From Haliscomenobacter sp040403615 (GTDB taxonomy: Bacteria > Bacteroidota > Bacteroidia > Chitinophagales > Saprospiraceae): a DNA stretch of 64,000 nt. Positions 27,207 to 36,551 of the stretch are shown in pieces. The stretch lies in the NCBI RefSeq assembly GCF_040403615.1, contig NZ_JBBAKG010000028.1:1-64000 (forward strand), given 5' to 3'. The notes under the pieces are model-generated. The model saw only the letters and a program-made list of their open reading frames with translations. It made no database searches and was not told the origin of the DNA. Within the stretch, counting starts at the first letter, position 1. Each line of letters begins with the position of its first letter. The position numbers and the translations under genes were made by a program.

Positions 27207-27781
27207 ACATTATTAGTGTTTTGTTAAAAAAATTGTGCTAAACGTGTTAAGTCACCTTCCTTTCAGAAGGAGCTTGTATAGAAAAACCTCTTCGCAGAGG
27301 GTTATCTTTCACTGCAAACGATTTTGTACTAATGTCTCTTTTCGTATTTTAACGCGCTTGTTTGCTGGGATAGAATTTTTCCCACAATGATGTGTACCCT
27401 ACACTAACTGACTGGGTGTAAAAGTCTAAAATAAGTCTGAAAAAACCAAGAAGAGGCTAAAAGATTTTCGGGATATTTTGTTTTACCAAATTATATTGCG
27501 GAATGGAAAAAGGTTTTTTGAGGCTTTAAAAAAGGAGTACGATCAAATCAGTGTTTTGAGTTTTAGGGCTTTGGGTGTCTTTAATCCGATTTTCTTTGTT
27601 AACTTCGACTTCTTCAGAACCCGGACAACAACCCAATGTTAAAATAAATGGTAATAGTTATAGGTGATTGTTACCAACTACTAAAACTGCCCGACAACTA
27701 AAGACCAAGAATGACGCAAAAAATTACTTCCCGATTTTTCTGCGTTACTAAACTTCCAACCCTAAAAATAAACCTGACTTT
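27207..27781. other. Divergent intergenic region with leader hairpins
   Basis: 575 bases without a convincing gene, between the SusC start and the aspartyl protease start. On the minus strand two small hairpins lie in the SusC leader. One is at 27255-27270 (CCTTC/GAAGG). The other is at 27287-27300 (CCTCT, GCGA loop on the minus strand, AGAGG) and is followed by five T on that strand, so it looks like an attenuator. I found no exact Bacteroidota -7 element (TAnnTTTG) for either gene. Confidence 0.5.
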
Positions 27782-29017
27782 ATGAAATCTTATTCCTTGA
27801 CTGTATTTATTCTCTCTTTTTGCCTATGCGTTTCGAATTTAAAAGGGCAAACGAACGATTTGATTTTTCTCAATGGAGAAACCCAAGTAGAGATCCCTTT
27901 TGAGTATGAAAACAACTTCATTGTCATCAAACTGATGTTCAATGACATTTTTCCGTTAAAGTTTATTTTTGATACCGGAGCGGAAAACACCATACTGACC
28001 AAGCGAGAAATCACCGATCTCTTTCAGATTGACTACCAAAAGCGTTTTACCATTTATGGCGCGGATTTAAGCCAAAACTTGTATGCCTACTTGGTAAGGG
28101 GCATTACTTTTCGAATTGGCGATTTGAAGGCCAGTCAACGTTCCATCTTGGTGTTGGAAGAAGATTACTTTCAATTTGATGAGTTTTCGGGGATCGACAT
28201 TCAAGGCATTCTGGGAGCAGATTTTTTTCGACGTTTTATTGTTAAAATCAACTACTATAAACAAGTCATCACGCTTTACGATCCGGCAAATTTTCAAATG
28301 CCCAAAGGCCGCTACACAGAAGCCCCTTTAGAAATGCACCGCAGCAAGCCTTACCTGGTAACCCCAGTAAAATTAAGCAGCGAAACGACCGTTCAAACCA
28401 AATTACTGATGGATACCGGTGCCAGTATTGCATTGTTGTTGTATACGGATACTCACCCCCAGCTAAAGGTTCCCGAAAAAGTAATTCGGAGTGTATTGGG
28501 CCGTGGCCTGGGCGGAGTGATTTATGGATATTTAGGGCGAGTTAGAAACCTGGATTTTTTCGGTAATTCCTTTAACGATGTACTGACCAGTTATCAAGAG
28601 CTTCCGATTATTGAAGACAGTACGTACATGAATGAACGCAATGGAATCATTGGCAATCAATTGTTGGATCGTTTCAATATCATTATCGATTACGTCAAAA
28701 ATCGCGCCTATTTTCAACCCAATCCCAATTTTAAAAAGAAGTTTGAATTTGACCGAAGCGGTTTGTTTGTGACTGCATCCGGCCCTAATTTGACCAAGTT
28801 TATGATCTTTGATGTGGTGCCGCTTAGTCCTGCTGCGAAGGCAGGGATCGAGAATGGAGATGAGATTCGAGCCATCAATGGAGTGCCATCCAGTTTTCTA
28901 AAATTGCAAGATCTGATGTATAAATTCAGAGGGAAAGCAGGGAAAAAGGTAATTTTAACGATCATCCGCAATGGGGAAAAACTCAAAAAAGAATTCAAAT
29001 TGGAAGATATGATTTAG
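27782..29017 (+). CDS. Retropepsin-like aspartyl protease family protein with PDZ domain
   Basis: 411 residues with a signal peptide (MKSYSLTVFILSFCLCVSNLKGQ to Gln 23). Two aspartyl-protease half-sites are visible: FIFDTGAENTILTK (about 60-73) and LLMDTGASIALLLYT (about 210-224). Each contains the D-T-G-A catalytic motif, giving an internal dimer of the pepsin/retropepsin-like type found in bacteria. A PDZ domain closes the protein (FDVVPLSPAAKAGIENGDEI, INGVPSSFLKLQDLMYKFRGK). The mature enzyme is predicted to act in the periplasm or at the surface. The substrate is unknown. The gene is alone on the plus strand and ends in a hairpin shared with the convergent gene. Confidence 0.87.
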   Translation: MKSYSLTVFILSFCLCVSNLKGQTNDLIFLNGETQVEIPFEYENNFIVIKLMFNDIFPLKFIFDTGAENTILTKREITDLFQIDYQKRFTIYGADLSQNLYAYLVRGITFRIGDLKASQRSILVLEEDYFQFDEFSGIDIQGILGADFFRRFIVKINYYKQVITLYDPANFQMPKGRYTEAPLEMHRSKPYLVTPVKLSSETTVQTKLLMDTGASIALLLYTDTHPQLKVPEKVIRSVLGRGLGGVIYGYLGRVRNLDFFGNSFNDVLTSYQELPIIEDSTYMNERNGIIGNQLLDRFNIIIDYVKNRAYFQPNPNFKKKFEFDRSGLFVTASGPNLTKFMIFDVVPLSPAAKAGIENGDEIRAINGVPSSFLKLQDLMYKFRGKAGKKVILTIIRNGEKLKKEFKLEDMI

Positions 29018-29031
29018 AGAATTTTCAAATC

Positions 29032-29064
29032 CAGAAAGCAGGTTTGATGTCAACCTGCTTTCTG
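29032..29064. terminator. Hairpin between convergent genes
   Basis: CAGAAAGCAGGTT (29032-29044) and AACCTGCTTTCTG (29052-29064) are perfect reverse complements around a 7-base loop. The right arm overlaps the minus-strand gene's stop codon. There is no long T tract on either side, so termination strength is uncertain. Confidence 0.6.
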
Positions 29065-29631
29065 AATCTGTTTCAACCATTTCCGTCGCCCTTGAATTTG
29101 GTAAGTCACTTTTACCTGATTGTCAAAGTATTTTTTGACAATTTCATTGACATCAAATGGTACTTCAATTTTGACTCTGCCTTCAGGAGCGTCTACACCA
29201 ATGCGGTGTTTCACGGTATCAACCATACTAAAAACGCCTTCTACTACGGTAAGGACATTGCTGTTTGGCTTGGCTTTGGTCGCTTTTTTAACTTGTTTTT
29301 TACTAATGGATTTGAAGAGCGTTCGCAATTCCTTGGCAACTTCATCAGGAGGATTGCCAGCCAAGGCATGACTCAGCCATTGCTCAGCCTCCCGAAAAAG
29401 TCCACATTCTTTGGCCAAAACGGCTGCACTTTTCAGGATAATGGAACGGGTAGGTTCCATGTCTTTCAAGTCAACGTAAGCCGAAGCTACCTCTTTTTCT
29501 AAAGCGTAAGCTTTTCGATACAGCTCCAAAGAACGATCTTGCTGACCATTATCTTTGGCCAGCCAGGCTTCTTGAGCAAAGATGGCCGATTGTCGGTGAA
29601 CCGAGCGAAGTTGGCGTGCTGTTGTAGTCAT
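29050..29631 (-). CDS. TPR-like protein of unknown function, second gene of a coupled pair after ftsZ
   Basis: 193 residues. The N-terminal half has TPR-like helical repeats (QSAIFAQEAWLAKDNGQQDR, SLELYRKAYALEKEVASAYV, SIILKSAAVLAKECGLFREA, EQWLSHALAGNPPDEVAKEL). A Lys-rich linker (SISKKQVKKATKAKPNS) leads to a beta-rich C-terminus (RVKIEVPFDVNEIVKKYFDN, QVKVTYQIQGRRKWLKQIQ). No signal peptide is present. Its ATG overlaps the stop of the preceding 212-residue gene in an ATGA arrangement, so translation is coupled. I do not recognise the family. A TPR plus a small C-terminal domain and a fixed upstream partner suggest a conserved two-gene module, perhaps a binding partner or effector pair, but this is inference. 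Confidence 0.75.
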   Translation of the reverse strand: MTTTARQLRSVHRQSAIFAQEAWLAKDNGQQDRSLELYRKAYALEKEVASAYVDLKDMEPTRSIILKSAAVLAKECGLFREAEQWLSHALAGNPPDEVAKELRTLFKSISKKQVKKATKAKPNSNVLTVVEGVFSMVDTVKHRIGVDAPEGRVKIEVPFDVNEIVKKYFDNQVKVTYQIQGRRKWLKQIQKAG

Positions 29632-30266
29632 TTTTGTACAAAGGTTGCTTTAGGCGCTCCAAATTCAGTTACGCAAATATACGCAGGTAGCCCAGAATGA
29701 TCTGATCTCGAAGTTTGTGTCTTTTTGACCTTTACTCGTTTGGCTACGGTATTTTTAGTGGTTTCCTTACGAATGCCAGACACCTCTAGTCTGGCTATCA
29801 AAAAATTCAATTCATCGTCTTCGTCACAGAGGTAGAAGTCAAAACCATTGTTGCCAATGGTTGGTTCCACTGCGCTGCAATTTTCTATCAAATTGATACT
29901 CAACAATACAGCTACACACATTGCGCCATAATCAGTTGTGCGATTTGGTTCTTGATAGGATTTGCGGATGTTCTCTGAAATCTCCAAAAACCAATCTACT
30001 ACAAAATTTACTGTAGTTCCATCTGCTTTAGTGGTAACGGGCAAGATCGAACCGGAACCGTGTCCTTGGTCATCAAAACAAACCACTGCGGCTTCCAGCA
30101 TTGCCAGCGCATATCCTTCTGCAAGGGCATTGACGGATTTGATGCTTTCCAAGGTAATTGATTCCACTCTATGCAAAATTCTGGTTAAAGTTAGACCAAA
30201 TCCCAATATGAAACAAGAGCGTATGGGCTTCAAATACAAAAGTGCCATAGAGAAACCCCTTGGCAC
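29628..30266 (-). CDS. Uncharacterised protein, first gene of a coupled pair after ftsZ
   Basis: 212 residues from the ATG at 30266. The first 30 residues look unlike the rest, so an internal GTG (30167) or TTG (30176) may be the true start; both lie just before VESITLESIKSVNALAEGY. The body has a segment GYALAMLEAAVVCFDDQGHG, a middle WFLEISENIRKSYQEPNRTT, and a C-terminus NGFDFYLCDEDDELNFLIAR followed by LEVSGI and TSRSDHSGLPAYICVTEFG. I recall a similar C-terminal pattern (ARLEVSGI, then SD..GLPAY.VV.EFG) in unannotated bacterial proteins but cannot name a family. The gene starts 31 bases after the ftsZ stop and overlaps its partner by 4 bases. No signal peptide or known catalytic motif is seen. 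Confidence 0.72.
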   Translation of the reverse strand: MPRGFSMALLYLKPIRSCFILGFGLTLTRILHRVESITLESIKSVNALAEGYALAMLEAAVVCFDDQGHGSGSILPVTTKADGTTVNFVVDWFLEISENIRKSYQEPNRTTDYGAMCVAVLLSINLIENCSAVEPTIGNNGFDFYLCDEDDELNFLIARLEVSGIRKETTKNTVAKRVKVKKTQTSRSDHSGLPAYICVTEFGAPKATFVQK

Positions 30267-30297
30267 TTTTATACATACGCTTGAATGAAGCAGAAAA

Positions 30298-31764
30298 TCA
30301 ATCTACCCGATCATCCAAAAATGAATTTCTTTCTGAGATGTCCAACTCTTCATCATCGCTGATTGTCCAACGAGAAAATGCTTGTTCATTGGCCGCGGGT
30401 ACATCATCCAGGTGAATGCCGCGACGCATGTACGCTGGTTCGCTCTCCATGTTGTTGACCATCTGCGGGTTGTTCAACTTTTGAGGATTGATTTCGCTGC
30501 GCATGCGCTCTTTGCGGCGTTGTTCCATTTCCTGGCGGCGGCGGCGCTCTTCTTCCATCCGGTCGTTTTCTTCCTTTACAAAAGGCTCGTCGTAGCCGTG
30601 CTTATTGCCGCGTTGGTATTTTTCAATGGTAGACCGGATATTGTCAAACTCCACCGTATTGGGGCTTTTGCCATGATCTGGTTCGGACTGGGTAATTTCT
30701 TTCAAACCAAAGCGGGTTGTGCCGTCTTTCTTTTGGCGCACATCGTCATCATCCAGAGCTACCTTGATTTTTTGGTCTTTGGCTGCGGGAATCACCTCGT
30801 CTACAGTTGGCGCATTGAAACCCGTGGCAATGATCGTAACGCTGAGTTTATCCCCCAGGCGTTCGTCAAAGCAATTTCCCCAGATCAAGTCCGTTCCATA
30901 ACCTGCCTCTTCTTGCACAAATTCAGTGATCTCGAAGATTTCATCCATGGTCACTTCTTTGCGGCCAGAGGTGATGTTGAGCAAGATGTGGCGGGCACCC
31001 CGGATGTCGTTTTCTTCCAATAATGGAGAGTGCAGGGCTTCATCTACAGCCCGGCGCGCGCGGTCGTCTCCTTCCGCACTGGCCGTACCCATGATGGCCA
31101 TGCCGCTGTTGGACATAACGGTGCGTACGTCTTCAAAGTCCACGTTGACATAACCAGGAACGGTGATGATTTCGGCGATTCCTTTTGCGGCAGTGGTCAG
31201 GATATTGTCGGCTTTGGCAAATGCATCCGAAACCGACAGGTTTCCGTAGATCTGGCGCAATTTATCATTGGAAATGATAATGATCGTATCTACGTTTTTG
31301 CGCAGTTCAGACAAGCCTTCTACTCCTTGAACTACCCGCCGGCGGCCTTCAAAATTGAAAGGCAGGGTCACAATACCGACGGTAAGAATGCCCATTTCGC
31401 GAGCAGTTTTGGCAATAATGGGTGCAGCACCAGTACCGGTACCTCCACCCATACCTGCGGTAACAAACAACATTTTGCAGTTGCTGCCGAGGTATTTGCA
31501 AACCTCATCGATTGAGCTTTCGCAAGCCTCTTTACCCCTGGCAGGATGAGAACCTGCGCCTAGCCCCTCGGTACCCAACGGGATTTGAATCGGAACCGGA
31601 CTTGCTTCCATCGCTTGAACATCGGTGTTGCAGATCGCAAAATCTACACCAACGATGCCCTGCTTAAACATGTGGGTAACTGCATTGCTGCCGCCACCAC
31701 CGACGCCCAACACCTTGATGATGGAGCCTTTATTTTTTGGCATATCGAAAAGCATACCTTGCAT
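30298..31764 (-). CDS. ftsZ: Cell division protein FtsZ
   Basis: 488 residues. It has the FtsZ GTPase features: KVLGVGGGGSNAVTHM (about 17-32), NTD at 46-48, and the tubulin signature GGGTGTG at 106-112. The GTPase and C-terminal domains are followed by a long disordered Arg/Glu-rich linker (MEEERRRRQEMEQRRKERMR) and a short C-terminal tail (EELDISERNSFLDDRVD), the part that normally binds FtsA. It polymerises into the Z-ring that organises division. The start could also be the ATG three codons in (31755). It follows ftsA by 11 bases and closes the dcw cluster. The linker is longer than in E. coli FtsZ, as is usual for Bacteroidota. Confidence 0.99.
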   Translation of the reverse strand: MQGMLFDMPKNKGSIIKVLGVGGGGSNAVTHMFKQGIVGVDFAICNTDVQAMEASPVPIQIPLGTEGLGAGSHPARGKEACESSIDEVCKYLGSNCKMLFVTAGMGGGTGTGAAPIIAKTAREMGILTVGIVTLPFNFEGRRRVVQGVEGLSELRKNVDTIIIISNDKLRQIYGNLSVSDAFAKADNILTTAAKGIAEIITVPGYVNVDFEDVRTVMSNSGMAIMGTASAEGDDRARRAVDEALHSPLLEENDIRGARHILLNITSGRKEVTMDEIFEITEFVQEEAGYGTDLIWGNCFDERLGDKLSVTIIATGFNAPTVDEVIPAAKDQKIKVALDDDDVRQKKDGTTRFGLKEITQSEPDHGKSPNTVEFDNIRSTIEKYQRGNKHGYDEPFVKEENDRMEEERRRRQEMEQRRKERMRSEINPQKLNNPQMVNNMESEPAYMRRGIHLDDVPAANEQAFSRWTISDDEELDISERNSFLDDRVD

Positions 31765-31775
31765 TTTTTAGGGTG

Positions 31776-33140
31776 TTATAAATCCGCGTCCGGTTCTGCT
31801 TCGAACCATTCTTTGGTTTTTTTGAATAGGCTATCGATCCAGCGTCCGCCAGATGCTGTGCGGGAATCTTCTTCATCTTCCAGGCTTACCACTTTCGGCT
31901 TGCTGATGTTCTCTTTGGTTGCTGGAGCTTCTTCTTCTTCCAATTCAGCGGGAACATTGAAGCGGCCTTTTTCGCGGTCTTCGATTCCGCGCATCAACAA
32001 CCCAATTGCCGTAGCATAAATCGGGCTGCTCAATTGTTCGGTATATCCATGAGCCAAGGGTTCGATGGGCAATCCTATGCGGGTGGGCAATCCGGTGTGG
32101 TACTCCGACAATTTGTCAATATGACTCAATAGCGCGCCACCACCCGTAAGAACGATCCCTGCAATCAGTTTGCGCTCATAGCCAGATCGGCGGATTTCCC
32201 ATACTACGTAATCGAGAATTTCTTCTACCCGTGCCTGAATGATGCGGGCAAGGTTTTTCTCAGAAATTTCTTTGTGGTCACGTCCCCGTACACCTGGGAT
32301 GGTGATAATTCTGTTGTCAAAAACCTCATCTGCCAGCGCCGAACCGAACTTTACTTTCAGTTTTTCCGCTTGCTGAGGCATTACAGTACAGCCTTCTTTG
32401 ATGTCTTTGGTGATTACGTTTCCACCAAAAGGAATCACAGCAGTATGGCGAATAATTCCATCCTGGAAAATGGTAATGTCGGTTGTACCACCACCAATAT
32501 CTACCAACGCTACTCCGGCTTCTCTTTCTTCTTCATTGAGAACGGACATAGCCGAAGCAATGGGTTCCAACGTCATGTTGGCTACTCGCAATCCAGATTT
32601 CTCTACACAACGGTAAAGATTGTTGGAGGCTGCGATTTGGCCGGTAATGATGTGAAAATTGGCTTCCAAACGTACCCCAGACATCCCGATTGGGTCCAGG
32701 ATGCCCTGTTCGTTATCGACCGCATATTCTTGCGGAATCACGTGAATGATCTTATCTCCAGGAGGCAATACCAGCTTATACATATCCCCAATCAGGCGAT
32801 CAATGTCTTCTTGGCTGATCTCCACGATATTGCTGTCCCGCATGAGAATTCCTCGATGCTGGAGGCTTTTGATGTGTTGACCAGCGATGCCAACATGTAC
32901 CCAATCGAAATTGGCGTTGACGCCACGTTTGGCAGCGATTACGGCTTCAGAAATGGCATTGACTGTTTTTTCAATATTGGAAACGACCCCGCGCAAAACG
33001 CCTTCCGAGTTTACTTTTCCAACACCTAAAATTTCCAACTTTCCATGCTGATTTTTACGTCCCGCGATGGCACATACTTTGGTTGTGCCGATGTCTACGG
33101 CCACCACGACGTCTGATTTGCGAGCATTTGTTTCCATCAT
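31776..33140 (-). CDS. ftsA: Cell division protein FtsA
   Basis: 454 residues. It is an actin-like ATPase: phosphate-1 motif VVVAVDIGTTKVCAIAG (about 11-27), and the phosphate-2 region GVALVDIGGGTTDITIF. The 1C subdomain (GVVSNIEKTVNAISEAVIAA) lies between them, as in FtsA rather than MreB. The C-terminus ends in an amphipathic segment (GRWIDSLFKKTKEWFEAEP) that would anchor it to the inner membrane. FtsA tethers FtsZ to the membrane. The ATG at 33140 gives MMETNARKSD; a start at the second Met is equally possible. It is separated from ftsQ by 129 bases, the widest gap in the distal part of the cluster. Confidence 0.98.
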   Translation of the reverse strand: MMETNARKSDVVVAVDIGTTKVCAIAGRKNQHGKLEILGVGKVNSEGVLRGVVSNIEKTVNAISEAVIAAKRGVNANFDWVHVGIAGQHIKSLQHRGILMRDSNIVEISQEDIDRLIGDMYKLVLPPGDKIIHVIPQEYAVDNEQGILDPIGMSGVRLEANFHIITGQIAASNNLYRCVEKSGLRVANMTLEPIASAMSVLNEEEREAGVALVDIGGGTTDITIFQDGIIRHTAVIPFGGNVITKDIKEGCTVMPQQAEKLKVKFGSALADEVFDNRIITIPGVRGRDHKEISEKNLARIIQARVEEILDYVVWEIRRSGYERKLIAGIVLTGGGALLSHIDKLSEYHTGLPTRIGLPIEPLAHGYTEQLSSPIYATAIGLLMRGIEDREKGRFNVPAELEEEEAPATKENISKPKVVSLEDEEDSRTASGGRWIDSLFKKTKEWFEAEPDADL

Positions 33141-33269
33141 GAATGTTCAATTTGGCCTTTTCCACCACAAAAGGGAATATAGGCAGTTATTTCGGAAAGC
33201 TGGTTGTTTTTGTTAGTATCAGTTAGTTAGCTGCAATCCTGCTTCCGTATAATGGGATTTAAAATGTTG

Positions 33270-34058
33270 TTATTTACATATCACTTGTCCGCGAAAGCGA
33301 ACGTCAATGCTGCGGTATTTTCGCCATCCTTCGTAGGGCATGGCTTCACGGTAAAAGATTTTCAGGTTCTGGATTTTGTCCTGAGCGTCTTCATACTTTC
33401 CAAACACTATCTTTTGATCGCCAATCAAAGGCGCCAATATGAAATCGCCATTGCTACTCACAAAAATTTGACCAATCATTGCACTCATAAATGGGTCATT
33501 GCGCAGGTCTTGGCTGAGCAAGAACAAGTGTCGCAACAGGTGTCTTTTGCGTTGCAAATAGTCCGGTACATAGGCCGGAATTTTGCCGGTAGCCACTACA
33601 ACACGAGCGGTGAAATGCTTTGAAAGCGGCATTCTGCGCCCATTTTTATCCAGGTAATAATTCCAACCATCTTTATCGATGATCCGAATTACGGGTTCTC
33701 TTTGCGTTACACTGACCCGCACCACATCGCGTGCATCGATGTACACATCCGCGTTTTGCACCAGTGGGTCTTTTTCCAATACATGCTCCAGGCGGTCAAT
33801 TTCGACAGTACGCACTGAACGGGATTCAAATTCGTATCCAAAAGCTTTGTGGATCACCTCGCGTACATCTACTGGCTGCATGAGCAAATCGCCGTTGGGC
33901 AGCGGTTTGATGTCCACTTCTACCCCTTTTACTGCCGCGCCTTTGCGGTGGTTCACTGCCGACAGAATGACCATAGCGCCAATCAGCAGACCTGCCATCC
34001 AGCCCAGGGCTTTCATTTGCTGCCTGGTGATTACGTTTCTATTTGTGGTTTCTGCCAT
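33270..34058 (-). CDS. ftsQ: Cell division protein FtsQ
   Basis: 262 residues. A single membrane segment at about 17-35 (ALGWMAGLLIGAMVILSAV) is followed by a POTRA-like domain (VREVIHKAFGYEFESRSVRT, VDIDRL-type segment, then VLEKDPLVQNADVYID) and the beta-domain (VRVSVTQREPVIRIIDKDG, YLDKNGRRMPLSKHF). FtsQ links early and late division proteins at the septum. Sequence identity to E. coli FtsQ will be low, but position between murC and ftsA plus topology make the call firm. The start is 4 bases after the murC stop. Confidence 0.93.
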   Translation of the reverse strand: MAETTNRNVITRQQMKALGWMAGLLIGAMVILSAVNHRKGAAVKGVEVDIKPLPNGDLLMQPVDVREVIHKAFGYEFESRSVRTVEIDRLEHVLEKDPLVQNADVYIDARDVVRVSVTQREPVIRIIDKDGWNYYLDKNGRRMPLSKHFTARVVVATGKIPAYVPDYLQRKRHLLRHLFLLSQDLRNDPFMSAMIGQIFVSSNGDFILAPLIGDQKIVFGKYEDAQDKIQNLKIFYREAMPYEGWRKYRSIDVRFRGQVICK

Positions 34059-34062
34059 TGGT

Positions 34063-35433
34063 TTAGTTATTTGGGTTTTGGGTATTCTTTAGCCATTGGC
34101 CAATTGGCTCAACTAAGGTATCGATGTCTCCTGCTCCTAGCGTCAGCAATACCCTCGGCTTGTTTTTTTGCAGGGCCGGAAGCAAATCTGCCTTGCTGAT
34201 CAACTGAACATTGTGGTTTTTCATCAGTTGGATCAACATATCAGAACTCACTCCAGGTATGGGCAGTTCCCGAGCCGGGTAAATTTCCAACAAGTATATT
34301 TCGTCCAGTCCATCCAATGCTTCCGCAAAGCCTTCGGCAAAATCGCGGGTACGGCTGAACAAGTGGGGCTGAAAGATCCCGGTTACTTTTTCACCTGGAA
34401 ACAATTCCTTTGCAGCACCAATTGCAGCTTTCAATTCAGTTGGGTGGTGGGCGTAATCGTCAAAAAACGCTACTTCTTCATCCCGATAGATGATTTCGAA
34501 ACGGCGTTTTACTCCCCGGAATGCTTCCAATCCAGCACGTAAAGCTTCCTCACTCGCGCCCAGTTGCAAGGCAATGGACAGCGCAACCGTGGCATTCTCC
34601 ACATTGTGTCGCCCCGGCAATGGCATACGCAAACCAGCAATTGTGCCCTCTGGGCTGGTATAATCAAAAACAAAGTAACCTTTCTCTACCCTGATGTTGT
34701 GTGCCTGGTAATCACCACCTTCTACCCCAAAACTGCGGTAAGGCGTGCTGGCATCAAATTGATGCGTTAAGTTGTGTTGCAGCCAAAGCGTGCCACCAGG
34801 TTTGAGCTGCTTGGCAAATGCTTTGAATCCGGTTTCCAACAGGGTTTCAGCATCGCCATAAATGTCCAGGTGATCTGCATCCATCGACATGATGGAGGCA
34901 ATATCTGGATGCAAGTGCAAAAAGGAACGGTCAAATTCATCAGCTTCAACAACCATCCATTCGCTGCTGCCCAATACGTAATTGGATTCGAAATTGCGGG
35001 CAATTCCGCCCAAAAACGCGGTACAATCTATGCCTGTACTGTGCAATAAATGCGCAGTGAGAGAGGAGGTAGTGGTTTTGCCATGTGTCCCGGCGATGGC
35101 CACAGTTTTCATTCCTCTGCTCAGGATACCCAATACTTCTGCCCGTTTTTTGATCGGGAATCCATTGGATAAAAAATACTGGTATTCAGCATGGCTGGTC
35201 GGAACGGCGGGTGTATACACCACCAAATCCACCCCAACCGGGATTTTGCTCAAGTCTTCTTCGTAATGAACCTGCATGCCTTCGGCTTCCAACGCGCGGG
35301 TCAATTCTGTTGAAGTACGGTCGTAACCGTGCACTTCAACACCGCGTTGGAGGAAATAGCGGGCAATGGCACTCATGCCAATTCCGCCGATTCCGATGAA
35401 GTAAATCTTCTTGATGTCTTGAAGGTCAAGCAT
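34063..35433 (-). CDS. murC: UDP-N-acetylmuramate-L-alanine ligase
   Basis: 456 residues. It has an N-terminal Rossmann-like domain (IYFIGIGGIGMSAIARYF, about 10-27), the Mur ligase ATP-binding loop GTHGKTTT at 115-122, and a C-terminal ligase domain (FDDYAHHPTELKAAIGAAKE, FQPHLFSRTRDFAEGFAEAL, LTLGAGDID). The D-Y-A-H-H-P-T motif is characteristic of MurC. It adds L-alanine to UDP-MurNAc in the cytoplasm. The start lies 2 bases from the murG stop and the stop lies 4 bases from ftsQ. Confidence 0.98.
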   Translation of the reverse strand: MLDLQDIKKIYFIGIGGIGMSAIARYFLQRGVEVHGYDRTSTELTRALEAEGMQVHYEEDLSKIPVGVDLVVYTPAVPTSHAEYQYFLSNGFPIKKRAEVLGILSRGMKTVAIAGTHGKTTTSSLTAHLLHSTGIDCTAFLGGIARNFESNYVLGSSEWMVVEADEFDRSFLHLHPDIASIMSMDADHLDIYGDAETLLETGFKAFAKQLKPGGTLWLQHNLTHQFDASTPYRSFGVEGGDYQAHNIRVEKGYFVFDYTSPEGTIAGLRMPLPGRHNVENATVALSIALQLGASEEALRAGLEAFRGVKRRFEIIYRDEEVAFFDDYAHHPTELKAAIGAAKELFPGEKVTGIFQPHLFSRTRDFAEGFAEALDGLDEIYLLEIYPARELPIPGVSSDMLIQLMKNHNVQLISKADLLPALQKNKPRVLLTLGAGDIDTLVEPIGQWLKNTQNPNN

Positions 35434-35435
35434 AG

Positions 35436-36545
35436 TTAAAATTTGACTAAACCAAGTACTTGTTCCGCAATTTCCTCCGCAGCGTTGGGTTTGGCCAACG
35501 CCAGGATATTTTGGGCAAGGGTATTTCGTTTTGTTTCGTTTTGCAATAATTCAAGCGCTTGAAGCAACAACTGGCTCACAGTTTCGCCATTGGCTACCAT
35601 GATGGCTGCGTTTTTATTCACCAGCGCTTGGGCATTTTTGGTTTGGTGGTCTTCGGCCACAAAAGGCGAAGGCACCAAAATTGCTGGTTTCCCTACCAAG
35701 CAAAGCTCCGAAATGGTCAAGGCTCCTGCTCTGGAACATACTACATCGGCTGCGGCATAAGCCAAATCCATCCGATCAATGAATGCCGAAAGCTTGACGT
35801 TGCCCAACTGCGCCGTTGCACAATTTTGGTATTTCTCGTAATGGCTGCCTCCACATTGCCACAATACCTGGATGTTTCCATTTGCTTGGCAAAACGCGGT
35901 GTTCTGTGCCATTGCTTCGTTGATCGATAGCGCCCCGAGGCTGCCTCCAAAAATGAGCAAAGTGGGCAAATCGGCATTCAAACCAAAATGTAAGCGCGAA
36001 GCTACAGGGTCGCTTGCTTGGGCAACGGCCCGGCGAACTGGATTTCCAGTCAACACAATTTTTTCGGCTGGAAAAAACTTTTCCATCCCGGCGTAAGCCA
36101 CACAGACCTTTTGCACCTTTTTACTCAGCAGTTTGTTGGTTACCCCTGCATAAGAATTTTGTTCCTGAATCAAGGCAGGTATTCCAAAGCGGGTAGCAAT
36201 CTCCAGCAACGGGCCACTTGCATATCCCCCTACCCCAACTGCAACCTGCGGCTTAAATTTCCGTATTATTGTGCGTGCTTTCAACAAACTGTAGACCAGT
36301 TTTACCGGAAAAAGAAGATTGCGAAGTGACAAAGAGCGCTGGAACCCACTGATCCACAAGCCTTCAATCGGGTACCCGGCTTTTGGTACCTTCTCCATCT
36401 CAATCTTCCCCTGAGCACCCACAAAGAGAATCTCGACCCCAGGCACTTTTGCCTTGATCGCATCGGCAATGGCGATAGCTGGGAAAACGTGTCCTCCCGT
36501 GCCGCCGCCGCTGATGATGATTCTTGGTGCTTCTGTATTGCTCAT
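35436..36545 (-). CDS. murG: UDP-N-acetylglucosamine-N-acetylmuramyl-(pentapeptide) pyrophosphoryl-undecaprenol GlcNAc transferase
   Basis: 369 residues. The N-terminal motif SGGGTGGHVFPAIAIADAI (about 12-30) and the mid-protein loop GGYASGPLLEIATRFGIPAL with QEQNSYAGVTNKLLS are MurG signatures. The C-terminal donor-binding half has IFGGSLGALSIN and SRAGALTISELCLVGKPAIL. MurG makes lipid II from lipid I on the inner face of the membrane. The gene lies 6 bases after ftsW and 2 bases before murC, as expected in a dcw operon. Confidence 0.98.
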   Translation of the reverse strand: MSNTEAPRIIISGGGTGGHVFPAIAIADAIKAKVPGVEILFVGAQGKIEMEKVPKAGYPIEGLWISGFQRSLSLRNLLFPVKLVYSLLKARTIIRKFKPQVAVGVGGYASGPLLEIATRFGIPALIQEQNSYAGVTNKLLSKKVQKVCVAYAGMEKFFPAEKIVLTGNPVRRAVAQASDPVASRLHFGLNADLPTLLIFGGSLGALSINEAMAQNTAFCQANGNIQVLWQCGGSHYEKYQNCATAQLGNVKLSAFIDRMDLAYAAADVVCSRAGALTISELCLVGKPAILVPSPFVAEDHQTKNAQALVNKNAAIMVANGETVSQLLLQALELLQNETKRNTLAQNILALAKPNAAEEIAEQVLGLVKF

Positions 36546-36551
36546 TTTCGT

